NCBI GenBank assembly: GCA_036897625.1
Contig: JAYMTA010000296.1
Location: 1-32,115, forward strand
Origin: Pelargonium cotyledonis
Lineage: Eukaryota; Streptophyta; Magnoliopsida; Geraniales; Geraniaceae
Length of the DNA stretch: 32,115 bases
Reading direction: 5' to 3'
The notes beneath the pieces were generated by a model, which worked only from the letters and a program-made list of their open reading frames with translations, made no database searches and was not told the origin of the DNA. Below, in pieces: positions 20,882 through 32,115 of this stretch (positions are counted from its first letter, which is position 1; every line of letters starts with the position of its first letter). Position numbers and translations under genes: made by a program.

Positions 20882-23800
20882 TTAAAACGACATGTCAATC
20901 GCCTCGTGATCTGGGGTCCTGTATGAAAATCCTGAATCGTCGCTGGAACGTCTTTTCACCACACTTGCCCTCTGCACCAACCGCACCAATGCTTGCACCA
21001 CCTCCGACATGGGAGGTCGAAACTCTGGCTCCGGCTATACACAAAAAGAATTTGATCCATTGAAATCATATGGTAACCAAAATGGAATCATCATAGCACA
21101 AGAACTAGCAAGCTTGAATACCTGAACACACAGGGCAATTATGTCGGCGAAGCGTGACAGAGACTTGGCTGGATACATACCGTTCAGGGTAGGATCTACC
21201 ATTTTGGCCAAGGCATCTATGTCATGAAGTTGGGGAGTAGCCCATCTCACAAGAGACTGCTCTGACCTCACCCGTGAACTAAGCAACACAGATACGAGGA
21301 ATATACGGCATCATACAGTTAGGTGAAAAAATTATGACACAAACACGACTCTTCAGTCATGTGACAAAATTTACCTATCTAGTGGCTTTCGGCCAGTCAA
21401 TAGCTCCAACATTACCACCCCAAAGCTGTACACGTCACTCTTTACAGTGTATACTCCAGACAATGCAAATTCGGGAGCACTATAACCAAATGAACCAACC
21501 ATCTGAGTTGAAACCTGTCAAACATATGGAGGCGCAAAATACCCAAGAAACAAAAACAGCACGTCAAAATTGAGACTTTCACCAAGGAGAGTGGGGAAGA
21601 TAAAGAAAACTTCCCAACCATGAAATTTTTTTTGAAGCACTTCACATTAATTTTAAAGTCCCTCGCATTGAAAGAATGTGAAGTTCGAGACAACATGTTA
21701 TACTAGTTGTAGTTGGGCCTTCCAGCTAAAAGCTTAGGCCTTAGGATTGGAGTAAAATTTAACAAAAATCTAACTCAGTTAATTACCTGTCGCTCTGTGT
21801 TTGGTGTCAAAGCAGCTAAACCACAGTCTGACAAGTGGGGATTGAGCTCTTCATCCAGTAAAATGTTAGCTGACTTGAAGTTTCTATGCACAATGGAAGG
21901 CAAGCAAACTTCATGCAAGTACCTGATAGTTGGAGTTCCACTTTAGAACAAAATTCATGCTTATATGCGAGCACACAGCCCATCCCTCTCCTCACACAAC
22001 ACAACACAACACAAACACACACTAAAAGACTTCAAATGACAACAAATTTAACATACTCTAGAGCTCGTGCAGTTCCAAGTGCTACCCTAACACGAGCATT
22101 CCAAGACAGTATTTTGCTGCTATCGTCAGCAAAGTGTAGCATATCATGCAGACTTCCATTTCCTATGTATTCATAGACCAGGAGACGCTGCCCATGCTCT
22201 GCACAATATCCAACCAGTGTAATGATATTGGGGTGTCTTAAGCGTGACATATTTGAAACAGCTTCTACAAAATTATCTTCCTCCTGTAGTGAAAGTGCTG
22301 CATTGTCGATCTTCTTAACAGCCAGAACCTATATTAGGTAGGAAGAGTAGCATAAATATAAGGAAAACTGAGCCAATCTTCAAATACCACTGGGTCATGG
22401 CTTCAACTCATGTGTATTTACAGCATACATTAGGTGTTATTCTTTTTCGTGGAAACATGGCATGTGCCATTCCCTCATTATATGAATAGACTTGTATTTT
22501 AAGAAAGAACAATCACCAACTGTCCTTAGGAATATTTTCTTTCACTTTTAAAAATAAATCTTTTCCATGAGAATAACAGCCGAGTGCAAGAGATTTGAAC
22601 CTTTCGGTGAAGGATATATAATAGCAAAGATTATTGGTGCATTGCCAAGACCAAATACTATATCTGATTCTTTTGGAAATCCATTTATTATAAGTAAACA
22701 GGAGTTCATGGTAAGTAAGATACCGATAGGCTATCCATATACTATCATTGGCACCTAAAAAAGGAAGAAAATTAGACAGTAAAGATCTAATACTACACTG
22801 GCTGTATAGTGTTAAAACTAACCTGAGTGCTACAGTAACAAACAGCAGCCTCTTGGGTTTGTAATGGACATCTTTTTTCTTATCTTTTAACTAATCATTA
22901 CAGGTCTTTCTTTAGAATTTAAAAATGTTTCTACAAACTACTACCGTAACATGATTAAGTTACCTTTCCATTTGTAAACTCCGCTCTATAAACACGGCCA
23001 AGAGAACCTTCACCAACAATAAATTCTTGGCTAAAGCTATTTGTTGCTGTCTGGAGGGAAGCAACTGAATAAGAAGTGGCAGTAATTGGAGACTTTATTC
23101 TCTTTACAGATCCATTTTTTGCCTGTAACCTGTCAGACATAACTTTTTCAACAGGTGGAGGTTTCAGATCTGTAACAGCAGCAGCACTTTTTAACCTCTG
23201 CTCTTGCATTTCAGTATTTACTGCAAAAACAAAAACAGAATGCGTCAGTCAGTTAGTAAGTCAGACAGTCAAGATAATAGCACAAGAATTTCAAATCCAA
23301 AACTATTAGTCATTGGCTTTAGAGTATATGAGAACGATAAAATCAAGTAGCAAAGGTACTATAACTTTACAATGGTTCACATAAGTTATATCTAATCATT
23401 ACAGCTGAATAATAGAAGATAACATATTCAGAATATTTTTAAAACTAAACTAAATCACGACCTTACATAAACCATAATAGAATTTGTGCAGTTTAAGAGC
23501 GAAATTAGCAACAGAAAATTAGTATTGGGAGGAGGGTAAAGAACCAGGCAAGGCAAACCTACCATCATGCGTGCCAACAGGAAGGCTTCCCCTTGAAGCT
23601 CGTCTACCTTGTTCCTTTCTCCTATTCTTCCGAACACAAAAGGCAATAGCAAGTAACAAGATGATAAGCAATAAAAGAGAGCCCGCAATTATGCCAATAA
23701 TAGGTCCGATTGACAATCCCATTTTGGAATCTGATGACTGTCTGTCAGAACCCTTTGGTGTAGGTGCACCGGATCCAGAACGAGTGCGGTTATTATGAGA

Positions 23801-26335
23801 TTTGCCAGGAGGAGGTGGTGTGTATGGTGGTGAGGGAGGAGCAGGACCATTATCAAAAGAATTTCCATCATATCTGTACATTTTTAAGAGCAAAAGTTAA
23901 GCACACACAACTTAATATGACAAACAAAATGCCAGAGACATGATAAAACGCATCGTAGCTTACATAAATGTAGGGATTGAACTGAGCTCCCGGGGTATCC
24001 ATCCACTGAAATTGTTGTGTGCAACGTTTCTGAAGAAAATGTAGGATGAAGTAAGAAAATGGTAAGAAGTGCAACCCCTGACCTAAATAACATAAAAGGA
24101 ACTTACACTGTAGTCAAAGGCAAGGCCGTCAGGACGTTAAGAGAACCAGTCAATTGATTGTTCTGCACATAGCTGCCAAATTTGGAAATCACGAGAAGTT
24201 AATTTCTAAGTCAAAAAGGGCTTTCAATCCATATTTAAGAAGTTGAACCTTGAAAATACTCACAGTGTTGAAAGATCGGACAATGAACTAAAGGAATTAG
24301 GAAGATCTCCAGAGAAGTTGTTGAAGGAGACATCTCTGCATTCACAAGCAAGGCAAAACATCACACATAATATTCATCGCAAGAAATCCTGAATTCATGA
24401 TTAAAGTTCAAAACTTTAGAGTAAATTATATATTAAGTTTAGTTTGTTGAATTCAAATTTAAGACTTTTACATCAATTCCTTCACGTAGTCTAATTTCGA
24501 TTTATAGAAATGGAGGGTTAATATGAGCCAAACTTCAAAGTTTTGGGGAAAAAAGATGATATTAAGTCTCACGAGTGTTGGAGTTTAGCTCGCTTCCCTA
24601 ATAGGTTAAGGTTTAACATAGTTCTTATGAGTGGATATTTCTCTTTAAGGTTATGGGTTGAATCCCCATTTTTGTGTCAAGGGTGTCTTGGGGGTCTTCT
24701 TGTGAGAAGGGAATTCAAGATGTACTTGATAAGAAATCTATAACGAAGCAAATAAATGTTTTTGGCCAGAATTCTAAGACTATGATGAACTTCAATAAGT
24801 TGTTGAATTAATGCCAAAACATGACAGTTAAAATTTCCGACAGAACTAAGACAAACTTAACATAATAGATTATAAAATTAAAGCCACTAGCATTATAATT
24901 TTAATGTCAAAATTTTCAGTAAGTAATTAACACCAGCAGACCAATAATAGTGACAAAAATGTGCTACAAGTAAGATTACTTACAAGGTTGTGAGTGAAAC
25001 AAGATTAGCAAAAATGTCTCCGAGTGACTGGGTGAGCAAATTCCGGCTAACATTCCTAAACCAAAGATTTAAGATACATACAATGAGAGGCAGTTCAACA
25101 GGTGAAAAGTAAATATCATTAAGTCAAATTTAAAAGTCACTCACAAATAATTGAGAGAAACCATGGGATTAATGGAATAGGGAAGATTGCCGGTGAAGTT
25201 GTTGCCTGCAAGATTTCTACAAAGTACAATTAATTAGAAAATTGGCATTAAGCAATTATATATATGGCATTATGATGCTCGAACTTACAAGCTTGTAAGA
25301 TTTGGTGGTAACTGATATGGGATTGTGTCATGAATGTTGTTGTTGCTCAAATCACTGTAAAAGGACAGAAAACCAATTAACATTTTTAGAACAAACAATA
25401 GTATAATATCAAACACCAATGTGGAAAATAAAGAAGAATGCTCTTACAAGGTTCTCAAGGACTTAAGGTCCCCCAAGGAGTATCCCATTGTCCCACTGAG
25501 TCCTAAACCAGAAACCTCACTGTTGCAGAAATCAACAAGATCCATTAACTACACCACTGAATTGGGTAAGAATAGGAAACACAATCAAGAAGGCCACGTT
25601 TTTGTTTTAAGTATTAACTCATACATGGAAACAATAGCTGAACCCTCACAAGTTACTCCTTTCCATGACTCTCCACAAGGATCGCCACCGCCGCTTTTCC
25701 AATTAGTTAGCTGAGAAGGACTGTTCAGTGATGTGAACAATACCTGAATAGCTTGGGCTGCACCAATAAAGAACAACACCCAAGAGTTTCAGACACAAAC
25801 CAATATATTGGAAAGCACATATACAATCCCCTTCCTGGTTGCTCAAAAAATTATAGGAATATAAAGAGGTTCTGATATTCAAAAATCATAGCTTTATCCT
25901 TCAAGAACTCAAATAACCATTTGGTTTCAACAAGTTCCCCACTTTCTTCAGAAACTAAATCAGCATTCACCCAAAAATGAAAAAACCCAACTTTAGTTTC
26001 CCATTTTTTTTCTCCTGAGAACCAAACGGCGCATAAAAAGATTGAACTTTAAGCTGTCAAAAACCCAGAAAGTCAAAAGCACATGACTCCAACTTGCTCC
26101 AACCAAACACACCAAATCACAAAACCAATCCCACCAAATCTCAGCCACAAAGAAAACAGTATTTTCATCAATCAAAAAGAAAAATGTGATCAAAGGGAAA
26201 GTGAATAGGAACATTACATTCAATGGGATCAGTAGCGCATTGAGCAAGAGGAAGAGCAGAGATCGAAGCGAGCAACAAGAAGCGAGTGAGAAAACGAGCT
26301 AAACCCAGAAAAGGAGGTCCATTGTTGACAGCCAT
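20882..26335 (-). CDS. SRF3: LRR receptor-like kinase, STRUBBELIG-receptor family, SRF1/SRF3 type (16 exons)
   Basis: Exons 5' to 3' are 26335-26218, 25757-25625, 25519-25448, 25354-25289, 25216-25145, 25055-24984, 24335-24264, 24172-24107, 24029-23964, 23873-23563, 23220-22964, 22328-22057, 21922-21787, 21514-21375, 21278-21122 and 21034-20882, giving 720 residues. In order: signal peptide (about 1-33), N-terminal LRR cap with [15 protein letters not shown], about six LRRs mostly one per 66- or 72-nt exon, a proline-rich stretch (256-268), one transmembrane helix (about 301-326) and a kinase domain (about 413-690). The glycine loop GEGSLG (419-424) and lysine (K440 in AVKK) are present. The catalytic loop reads HRN with N540 in place of Asp, and the DFG site reads DCG (D558), so it is an atypical, probably weak or inactive kinase, as known for STRUBBELIG. 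It ends in MSF. SRF3-like proteins act in cell-surface signalling and immunity. SRF1 versus SRF3 is not resolved. Confidence 0.92.
24565..24690 (+). mobile_element. Possible tRNA-like SINE relic in SRF intron 6
   Basis: The longest late intron of the SRF gene (24336-24983, 648 nt) contains tttagctcgcttcc (A-box-like, near 24582) and gggttgaatcccc (B-box-like, near 24655). The spacing is longer than in a tRNA and no target-site duplication was found. The other introns of the LRR part are short, so an insertion here is plausible. Confidence 0.25.
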
Positions 26336-26640
26336 TGTTGTGGGTCTTGCTCTTGCAGCGAGTAGAGGGAGAGCTGAGGTAGAGGTATGGTGTTTTCAGG
26401 CTCCGGCAGACGGGAGAAGGAGAAGGCGAGATCGCGGAGTGGTTAGGACAGGCATCGCCATCAAAAGAAAGGGACAGAGCAGAGGAAGAGAGATTCGAAG
26501 CTTACTGGAGAGAGAGTGTGTGTGTGTTGTGTGTAATACGAGTGAGTGTGTCGGCGAAAAATGGGTAGTTAAAAATGGAGAAGAAAAACAAAAAGGTAAA
26601 GAGAGGAAAAGGGTGGGTTTTGATTTGAAGCTTCCGCAGA
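26336..26640 (-). promoter_or_regulatory. Probable SRF 5' leader, purine and GT/GA-rich
   Basis: Directly upstream of the SRF start the plus strand is purine-rich, with gagagagagtgtgtgtgtg and aaagagaggaaaag stretches, so the transcript would be CT-rich, as many plant 5' leaders are. The transcription start is not identified. Confidence 0.35.
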
Positions 26641-29523
26641 GAAGCAAGCAACGTATAAGAATGGGTCCCTTTCTTGTAATTTATGCGTTGCATTGCTGCT
26701 CCACCACAGTGCACTCTGGTCAATTTGAGTGGCTTCTCATAAATTGCTCTACAAATTGACCCAAATTTATCTTTTAAAATTCAATTTCAGCCATACCTTA
26801 ATCTCATTGCAAACCAACAAAAAACATAATGACGTTATAATGAACATTACCCATGATATCATTAGTCTAAGTGTCTAACCAAACAATAGTAATGGGCCTC
26901 TTTGTCTTGGTAAAATAAGTACACTAGAAATGGTACGTATTGTCCATGTGTTAGAGAATTTTCTCAAGTGTTCAGGTCGCTACATATTCTCAGTTTGGTT
27001 TTTAATGCATACCAAGATATGTTAGGTCAAGTGGTTAATATCACTTTAAATTCTCTCTGAAGTCTCGAGTTTGAGTTTTCTTGTCGACGGTATGGGATAG
27101 GGTTTAAGATGACGTGAGAAACATTGTTACTTCGAGCGTGTTGCAGACATCACTTGTGGTGGGGACTTAGTTATCCAAAAGGATCCACCGTCCTCTGTGA
27201 ACCCTCCAAGCATAATGGACATTTGAAGAGTGTCTTTGTCTTGTCTTTCTATGCCCTTTAGCAACGAAGGGTGAAAAGGGCCTTCTAGGAAGTGTTTACC
27301 GTTTCAAGTAACGTTCAAGCATCTATGAAATGTTTCGTAAGCATAAGGAAGTCAATTGTTAGAATGATGTTTTGAAGCATGTCTGATAGCTTGAGCAAGA
27401 GTACTCTCAATCTAACCTAATCCTAAAATTTATTGGGTTAAAAATATTTGCTCTCCTTTCATTCATGTGTGCTGATTTCAAATTTAGTATAAAAATGAGG
27501 ACTCCAAAGTACATCCCTCCGTTTAAGATTTGGCATGTTTATACAGTAATATTCATAATACATTTTAACCGTATATGATCATATCTTTCAATTATCATAA
27601 CAACTTTTGCAACTTATAATGTATTCAATGAATTGGCAAATCTCTCTCTCCCAACTTGAAATATATGAATACAAAAATGGTGAAAACATATATAAGTGAG
27701 TGCATTTGTTATGAAAATAAAAATATCATGTCTTTACATGCATATATTGTGCATATCCAAACGTAATCAATGAAAACATTAAAATTTTGTTTAAGTGAAG
27801 TAATTATAACTAGTGACCATAACATGTTTAATTAAATCATCTACAAATACTCATAGTTTATGGGATTCTTATGAAAGTGACTAAAATGTCCTGTAGTTTA
27901 GGTAAGCTAGGCTTGCGTGTTTTGAGTTTTGACTCTCTGGTGTGTGTCTTTTACGACAGATTTAGAGTGGTTGGTGACAATTATAAAATGTTAGTGTGTA
28001 TAATGCTCAGATAAATTGTGTAGATGTGATTGGGCGGTGGGGTTTCATTATTCAGTTGGATGGGAACGGGTGCAAGTGCAACTAGTTGTATTTACTCTAT
28101 CCATTATAGATGTGATGCCAGCTTTCCCTGTCTGAGATCCATGTATGTGTGTCATGAGAAATGGTTTCATGACCGAGTCGTACACGTAACACCTGATCGT
28201 TCGAATTTCGGATGAAAAATGTCTAATTTCAATTCCAGTTTGCAAAGACCACTGAGAGAGGAGGTCACTGATGGAAACCGTTCTTGTACGTATATCATGG
28301 CACCAGATCGAAGTTTATCCGACCTTTGAATTATCTGGGCATGACCCTGCAATACATGTGAGGAAGTCTGCATGGAAAGTAGGGACGCCAAGGAGGAAAA
28401 GCTGTCGGATCATAGAAGAAGCTGAAAGTTTTATCATTGTGCTTGCACATGGTAAACAATCTTGGGAACAAAATAGCCAAAGAGCGATGAATGGGAGAGA
28501 CAACACATGCAACAAGACATACTTAAATGGATGTTCTCTTTTGTATAATTGTTTATACTACTTGATCGATGCGTTATGTTTTCACTTGGTCAATTAATCA
28601 CACGATAGTTAATTTTTTTATTTCTAATAATTAACCATGGAAGAAAATTAAGTAAAGAAGTAGCTAGGTCGGTATGGTATGTAGCTTGAAAGTGCAGTGT
28701 AAAGCAAATGACTCTTTTATTTGTTTCCGCGAATGTGTAATAGATTCGATGTTGTTCACAAAATGTAGAGTTTAAACAATAAACAATTGGTTCCATTCAT
28801 TGACTGCCAGCTAAGAAAATTCACAAAAACCTGTGTGTGATCCACTTTCGTCGACCAAGACAATTGTAATCAATACAGGTTCACGTTAACTGATTATAAC
28901 ACTTCCCATTAGTCAATCACATTAATATAAGACTAAGACTGTTAAGGCTTATTTGGTAACTCTACTTGAAATTTAGAGTCATAAGTAGCTGAAATGGCTT
29001 GTTTGAAAGAAAGAAAAAATTAATTACAAATTAATGAAATAACAAAATTTGAAATTAAAATAAATAATAAAATATTATTTTTTTCTTAAAACGAAACGTA
29101 TAGATATCATTCGGCAATGAGAAAATGTGATTTCCCGGAATGTTAACTATTCTCGAAAAAATGATAAGGGCATTGGACATAGAAAAATGAAAGGAAATGC
29201 AAATCTTGACTTGCAAAATGTGAATATTGTGTTTGGCTAAATATTTGCGAAAAGAAGGTAAAAAGTTGAAAAATATGAAATTATTACTTAAATGCGTCTT
29301 CAACTTAAATAATAATTTTATTGTTGAATTAAATTAACAAACTCATATTTAATTGTATAAGTGATTATTTGGGTTTTAATGGTTCCAGCCCCTGCACTTT
29401 CACCAATTATGGAGTCAGCTCTCATTTTGATTTTTCATTAATTCTAACTCATGTATTTTTCATTTTTTTTATTTGGTCCAGCTGACTTGATATAGCAGAT
29501 CACTTACATCCACGCTAACAATC
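26641..29523. other. Gene-poor intergenic region
   Basis: About 2.9 kb with no supported gene. It includes the SRF promoter (left), a SINE-like head (near 27024) and AT-rich unique sequence. A segment near 28945-29300 carries gcttatttggtaa-like and gtgtttggcta strings typical of plant MITE ends, but no pair of ends could be matched. The 108-codon frame at 28271-28597 has no recognisable domain. Confidence 0.45.
27015..27240 (+). mobile_element. tRNA-derived SINE relic
   Basis: ggtcaagtggttaatatcac (A-box side, from 27024) and tgaagtctcgagtttgagtt (B-box side, to about 27078) match the head of the SINE at 6516-6742 in order and spacing. The downstream body (ggtggggacttagttatcc) differs and the 3' end is not defined. 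Confidence 0.45.
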
Positions 29524-29559
29524 ATGTCACATCATCCTTCCACGTCGGCATTCATCCCA

Positions 29560-30283
29560 CGCCAGCCTCGTTGGATGACGTTGTTTGTGTGCGGATTCTC
29601 CATTGTGTTTGCCTCCGGCAAACTGCTCTGGTGGGTCTTTGTTGACAGAGCCGGCCCCAATACCCTCATTCTTCGCAATCCAATTGTTGGCTCTTTCACT
29701 CAATTGCTTAAAACTCTAAGGCCTCACCTTTTCCTATCAGTTGGGCTTGTCGTTTCTGCTACCTTTTATAGACAGTGCAATTGTAAGGGACGATTTGTTT
29801 TCACTGTACGCGGTCAATAACCTCTCTGCCGAGAGCGTCATGTTGACGTCGTGGGTTCTACTCCATATGGGGGACCAATTCGCTACTCCCAAGGCTCTGC
29901 AACCTCAAATAGAGGCAGATGATGCACACATGCATGGGCGGTTCTACGCCATGAACTACAACCCCTTCAGCACATTGGCCCTAGACATTTCTTCAAACAG
30001 ATGGAGCAAAATCTAAGCATTGATATTGCAATAGTTCCTCCGATCTATGTGACTGGTGGAGAGTTTGGGGAAGTTAGTGCTGCTGGCGGGGGTGGAGAGA
30101 AACAAGTTAAACTTTATGAGAAGTTTGAGGTTATGAGATGAGCAAGGATGCGGGGCGGTGTGGGTGTAGATCAAGCGGATGTCGTACCTGTTGTACGTCC
30201 AGTTCGCAGAGAAGGATGGAGGTTGCGGATTTGACTGTGTTGGACATGGCGACTTTATCAGCTTTAAACGAAGAAGAAAATTA
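29560..30283 (+). pseudogene. Decayed F-box/kelch-repeat protein gene
   Basis: Pieces of a plant F-box/kelch (galactose-oxidase-like) protein of the At5g43190 type can be read in order through shifting frames: DRAGPNTLILRNPIVGSF (from about 29650), then a shift into DDLFSLYAVNNLSAES, then FYSIWGTNSLLPRLCNL in the third frame ending at a TAG, then HGRFYAMNYNPFSTLALD, then (after an apparent deletion) VERNKLNFMRSLRL, and finally YVQFAEKDGGCGFDCVGHGD near 30190-30250. At least three frameshifts and two in-frame stops (TGA and TAG near 30140-30170) break it, and the F-box end is missing. It is dead as a coding gene. The family match is from memory, but the agreement over several blocks in order is strong. 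Confidence 0.8.
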
Positions 30284-30618
30284 TAGGAGGCTGACGTGAA
30301 ATGTTGATGTGGTATGGTTGATGACATGGATGTAAGTAACCAGCAATCAGTTAGATCAAATAAAAAAAATAAAAAATTAATAGATTAGAACTAATGAAGA
30401 ACCAAAATGAATGTCAAACTACAAAATTGGTGAAAGTCCACAAAACTAGAACCATTTAACCTAATTATTTCAACACATGCAAATTTAAATGGAAGTAGAT
30501 AATAGGGCCAATTTATCCTTTTCTTTTTCTTTTGAATTAGTGAATTATAATCCAATTTCTTTTTCATCACCGGCAAGTGCCGGTGTGACTATAATTAAAA
30601 ACCCAACATGATAAGTTA
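30284..30618. other. Intergenic spacer
   Basis: AT-rich sequence between the pseudogene and the hAT-like element. Nothing further is recognised. A short palindrome (caccggcaagtgccggtg, about 30569-30586) is the only structure of note. Confidence 0.4.
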
Positions 30619-30966
30619 GAGGTGGCAAAAGTTAGGGTTTGGGTTGGGCAACTCGAACCCAGCCCCATATGGCTTTTAGTTTGGTCGGATTAGGATCTGG
30701 TTTTAGCCATAGAACATTGTTGTTGCGGGTATAACTGAGCCGAAAATTTTAACTTGACCCGGGCTTTCGGGTAGATAATTGAAAATCCAAACCCGCCAAA
30801 ATGGGTTGGGCTTCTGGTACCCGGCGGGTCGGGTCCATTTTGCCCGCTCAACGGGTCGGGTCATCAAAAAGTAGGTCTGCTCCATGATTTGTACTTTGTA
30901 GTAGTTGCTGCGTCTTTTCAATCATTTTATTGGTGATCTGGCCACCAAATATCTTTTTGCCACCTC
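30619..30966. mobile_element. Non-autonomous hAT-like element (about 350 bp)
   Basis: gaggtggcaaaa at 30619-30630 is a perfect inverted repeat of ttttgccacctc at 30955-30966, a sequence type common at ends of plant hAT MITEs. The interior is rich in gggt and ccgg strings (for example ggcgggtcgggtcc, acgggtcgggtca), giving a local GC peak and G-quadruplex potential. No matching 8-bp target-site duplication was found, so the exact ends or an old age remain open. Confidence 0.55.
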
Positions 30967-31930
30967 AGCATCAGTTTTTAATACATCCCTTACTTTTCAT
31001 AACTATTTAAAAAACGTTGATCATTGGAAGAGATTCTTAATTTAGTTCCATTGCCATAAAATAGATTATGGCATTTCCGTACCATGCATTTATGATTTAA
31101 TTAAGACCTATATAGGATATCACTGTACTTTTAAGTGGCGTTTTGGTTAACTTTACTGTTGAGAGTTAAGAATTGAAATTGGATTAAACATGTTAATTGA
31201 AAAAAAATGAGTTGCAATGACATCTAGTTGTTTTTAGAATAAAATTTAAATGCGATGAACAAATAAGATTGGAAGATAATTTTATAATTGTGATTGTTCC
31301 GATCAATGCATGCGGATGTGGTTGTTTTCAAGGAATGACACTCGGGTGTCGTTCTAGTTTGATTTTTTCATATTAATTTTTTTGTTGAATAAGATGTCCC
31401 ATATATGTCAAATAATGAACAAAACACTCAAACATAATCGGTCTATGCATGCATGTTCTCCATCATGTTAGTTTTGAATAATAAATTCAGAGAAAAATTA
31501 AGAAAGAAGGCATCATCGCAATCAATGTATTGGCCTTTTAAAAAAGTAAATTAAAATTATTCCGATAAAATATATTTTATGTAAGTGATAATTGTTAATG
31601 AGAAGAAAAAAAATATATTTTGTTAAGAGTGCAAGGAGTACAGAGAATTAGAAAATGCATTTTCCAATTTTATAAGGTTAATATATAATAAAAAAAATTA
31701 TACGTAACTCCCCTCTTAGATAGACTTATTACACATACTTTTCTTAAAGATTATGATATAACTTTTACCATCCCTAAAGATTGTCACATTTTTACACGTC
31801 TATTTTTTCATTCATTTTTCCGTTTGATAGGTCAAAAAGATCAAAATACCCTCAAAGTTAAAAAAAATTGAAAGCAAACAGACCCTTAAGATATTTAAAA
31901 AAAAAATGAGAACTGTTCTTCTTCTCCGGC
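30967..31930. other. AT-rich intergenic DNA
   Basis: No gene or intact element is recognised. Several short A- or T-rich runs occur. This may include the promoter of a gene starting at the right edge. Confidence 0.4.
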
Positions 31931-31937
31931 AAGCCTG

Positions 31938-32058
31938 ACCGACTCTCTCTCTCCTCTCCCTCCTCTCTCCTCTCTCATCTCTCATCTCTCTCTCTCCTCT
32001 CCCTCCTCTCTCCTCTCTCATCTCTCTCTCTCCTCTCTCTCTCTCTCATCTCTCTCAC
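31938..32058 (+). repeat. CT-rich microsatellite tract
   Basis: About 120 bases of pure or nearly pure pyrimidine built of ctctct, cctctccctcc and ctctcatct units. A block of about 40 bases is repeated in tandem (starting near 31944 and again near 31984). Such tracts are frequent in plant 5' leaders and core promoters (Y patches, GAGA-type sites), which fits a transcript starting here on the plus strand. Confidence 0.7.
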
Positions 32059-32076
32059 AGATCCAGCGACGGGGCG

Positions 32077-32115
32077 ATGGTTGATGAGTTCTGCGAGCAA
32101 GCCGGCTTCCGCGAG
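32077..32115 (+). CDS. Possible first codons of a gene cut by the window edge
   Basis: An ATG at 32077 opens 13 codons (MVDEFCEQAGFRE) that run off the end without a stop. It follows the CT-rich leader-like tract, and local GC content rises sharply (gcaagccggcttccgcgag), as at plant gene starts. Too short to identify; it may equally be non-coding or part of a transposon. Confidence 0.25.
   Translation, partial: MVDEFCEQAGFRE

Noticed and set aside
22567..22758. 63-codon plus-strand frame in SRF intron 11
   Set aside because: It sits inside an intron, has no family resemblance, and its tRNA-like gatttgaacc string alone is not enough to call a SINE.
25993..26247. Minus-strand 84-codon frame upstream of SRF exon 2
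   Set aside because: It runs through intron 1 of the SRF gene and overlaps the end of exon 1 in a different reading; the GT-AG intron structure explains the region.
26286..26759. 157-codon plus-strand frame over the SRF start and leader
   Set aside because: Antisense to SRF exon 1 and its purine-rich leader; composition is Arg/Lys/Gly-rich and carries no domain.
28271..28597. 108-codon plus-strand frame in the right-hand spacer
   Set aside because: No recognisable domain, ordinary length for chance in this DNA, and no splice partners found.
1..32115. CRISPR arrays, prokaryotic operons, phage or plasmid systems
   Set aside because: The window is plant nuclear DNA with spliced genes; no regularly spaced identical repeats or prokaryotic gene clusters are present.
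1..32115. rRNA or functional tRNA genes
   Set aside because: Only degenerate tRNA-like SINE heads were seen; none folds by eye into an intact cloverleaf with an anticodon arm.

Overview
This is nuclear DNA from a flowering plant, almost certainly a eudicot. Five protein genes have spliced structures with GT-AG introns, their products are plant-specific families, and the long AT-rich spaces between them are filled with small plant transposons (a TRIM, MITEs and tRNA-derived SINE relics). The species cannot be named from the sequence.

Layout, left to right. (1) Positions 1-1560 are the upstream region of the first gene and hold inverted-repeat elements and a complete 393-bp TRIM retrotransposon with matching 5-bp target-site duplications. 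(2) 1561-5544 (+) is a four-exon PUX3/PUX4-type SEP-UBX adaptor of CDC48. (3) 5545-7310 is a repeat-filled spacer containing a SINE. (4) 7311-11400 (+) is a nine-exon subtilisin-like protease of the SBT2 clade, probably the SBT2.4/ALE1 type. (5) 11393-11963 is a chimeric duplicated block: the protease 3' flank joined without a gap to a copy of intron 1 of the receptor-kinase gene that lies 14 kb away. (6) 12400-15300 (+) is an intronless-CDS PORR-domain organellar RNA-binding protein with a spliced 5' UTR. (7) 15753-15876 is a second copy of the protease 3' flank. (8) 16017-20007 (-) is a ten-exon O-fucosyltransferase-family protein. (9) 20882-26335 (-) is a sixteen-exon STRUBBELIG-receptor-family LRR kinase of the SRF1/SRF3 type. 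(10) 26336-32115 is gene-poor, with a decayed F-box/kelch pseudogene, a hAT-like MITE, a CT-rich tract and possibly the first codons of another gene at the right edge.

The genes do not form a pathway. They act separately in CDC48 adaptor function, extracellular proteolysis, organelle RNA splicing, secretory-pathway glycosylation and cell-surface signalling. The protease and O-fucosyltransferase neighbours recall the Arabidopsis pair At1g62340/At1g62330 (from memory). In this window the PORR gene sits between them, bracketed by copies of the protease 3' flank, which suggests a duplication-linked insertion. I found no convincing new multigene system. The most unusual features are this mosaic insertion, the TRIM, and a possible in-frame retained intron in the O-fucosyltransferase gene. 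All exon joins were worked out by eye from splice consensus, reading frame and family knowledge.
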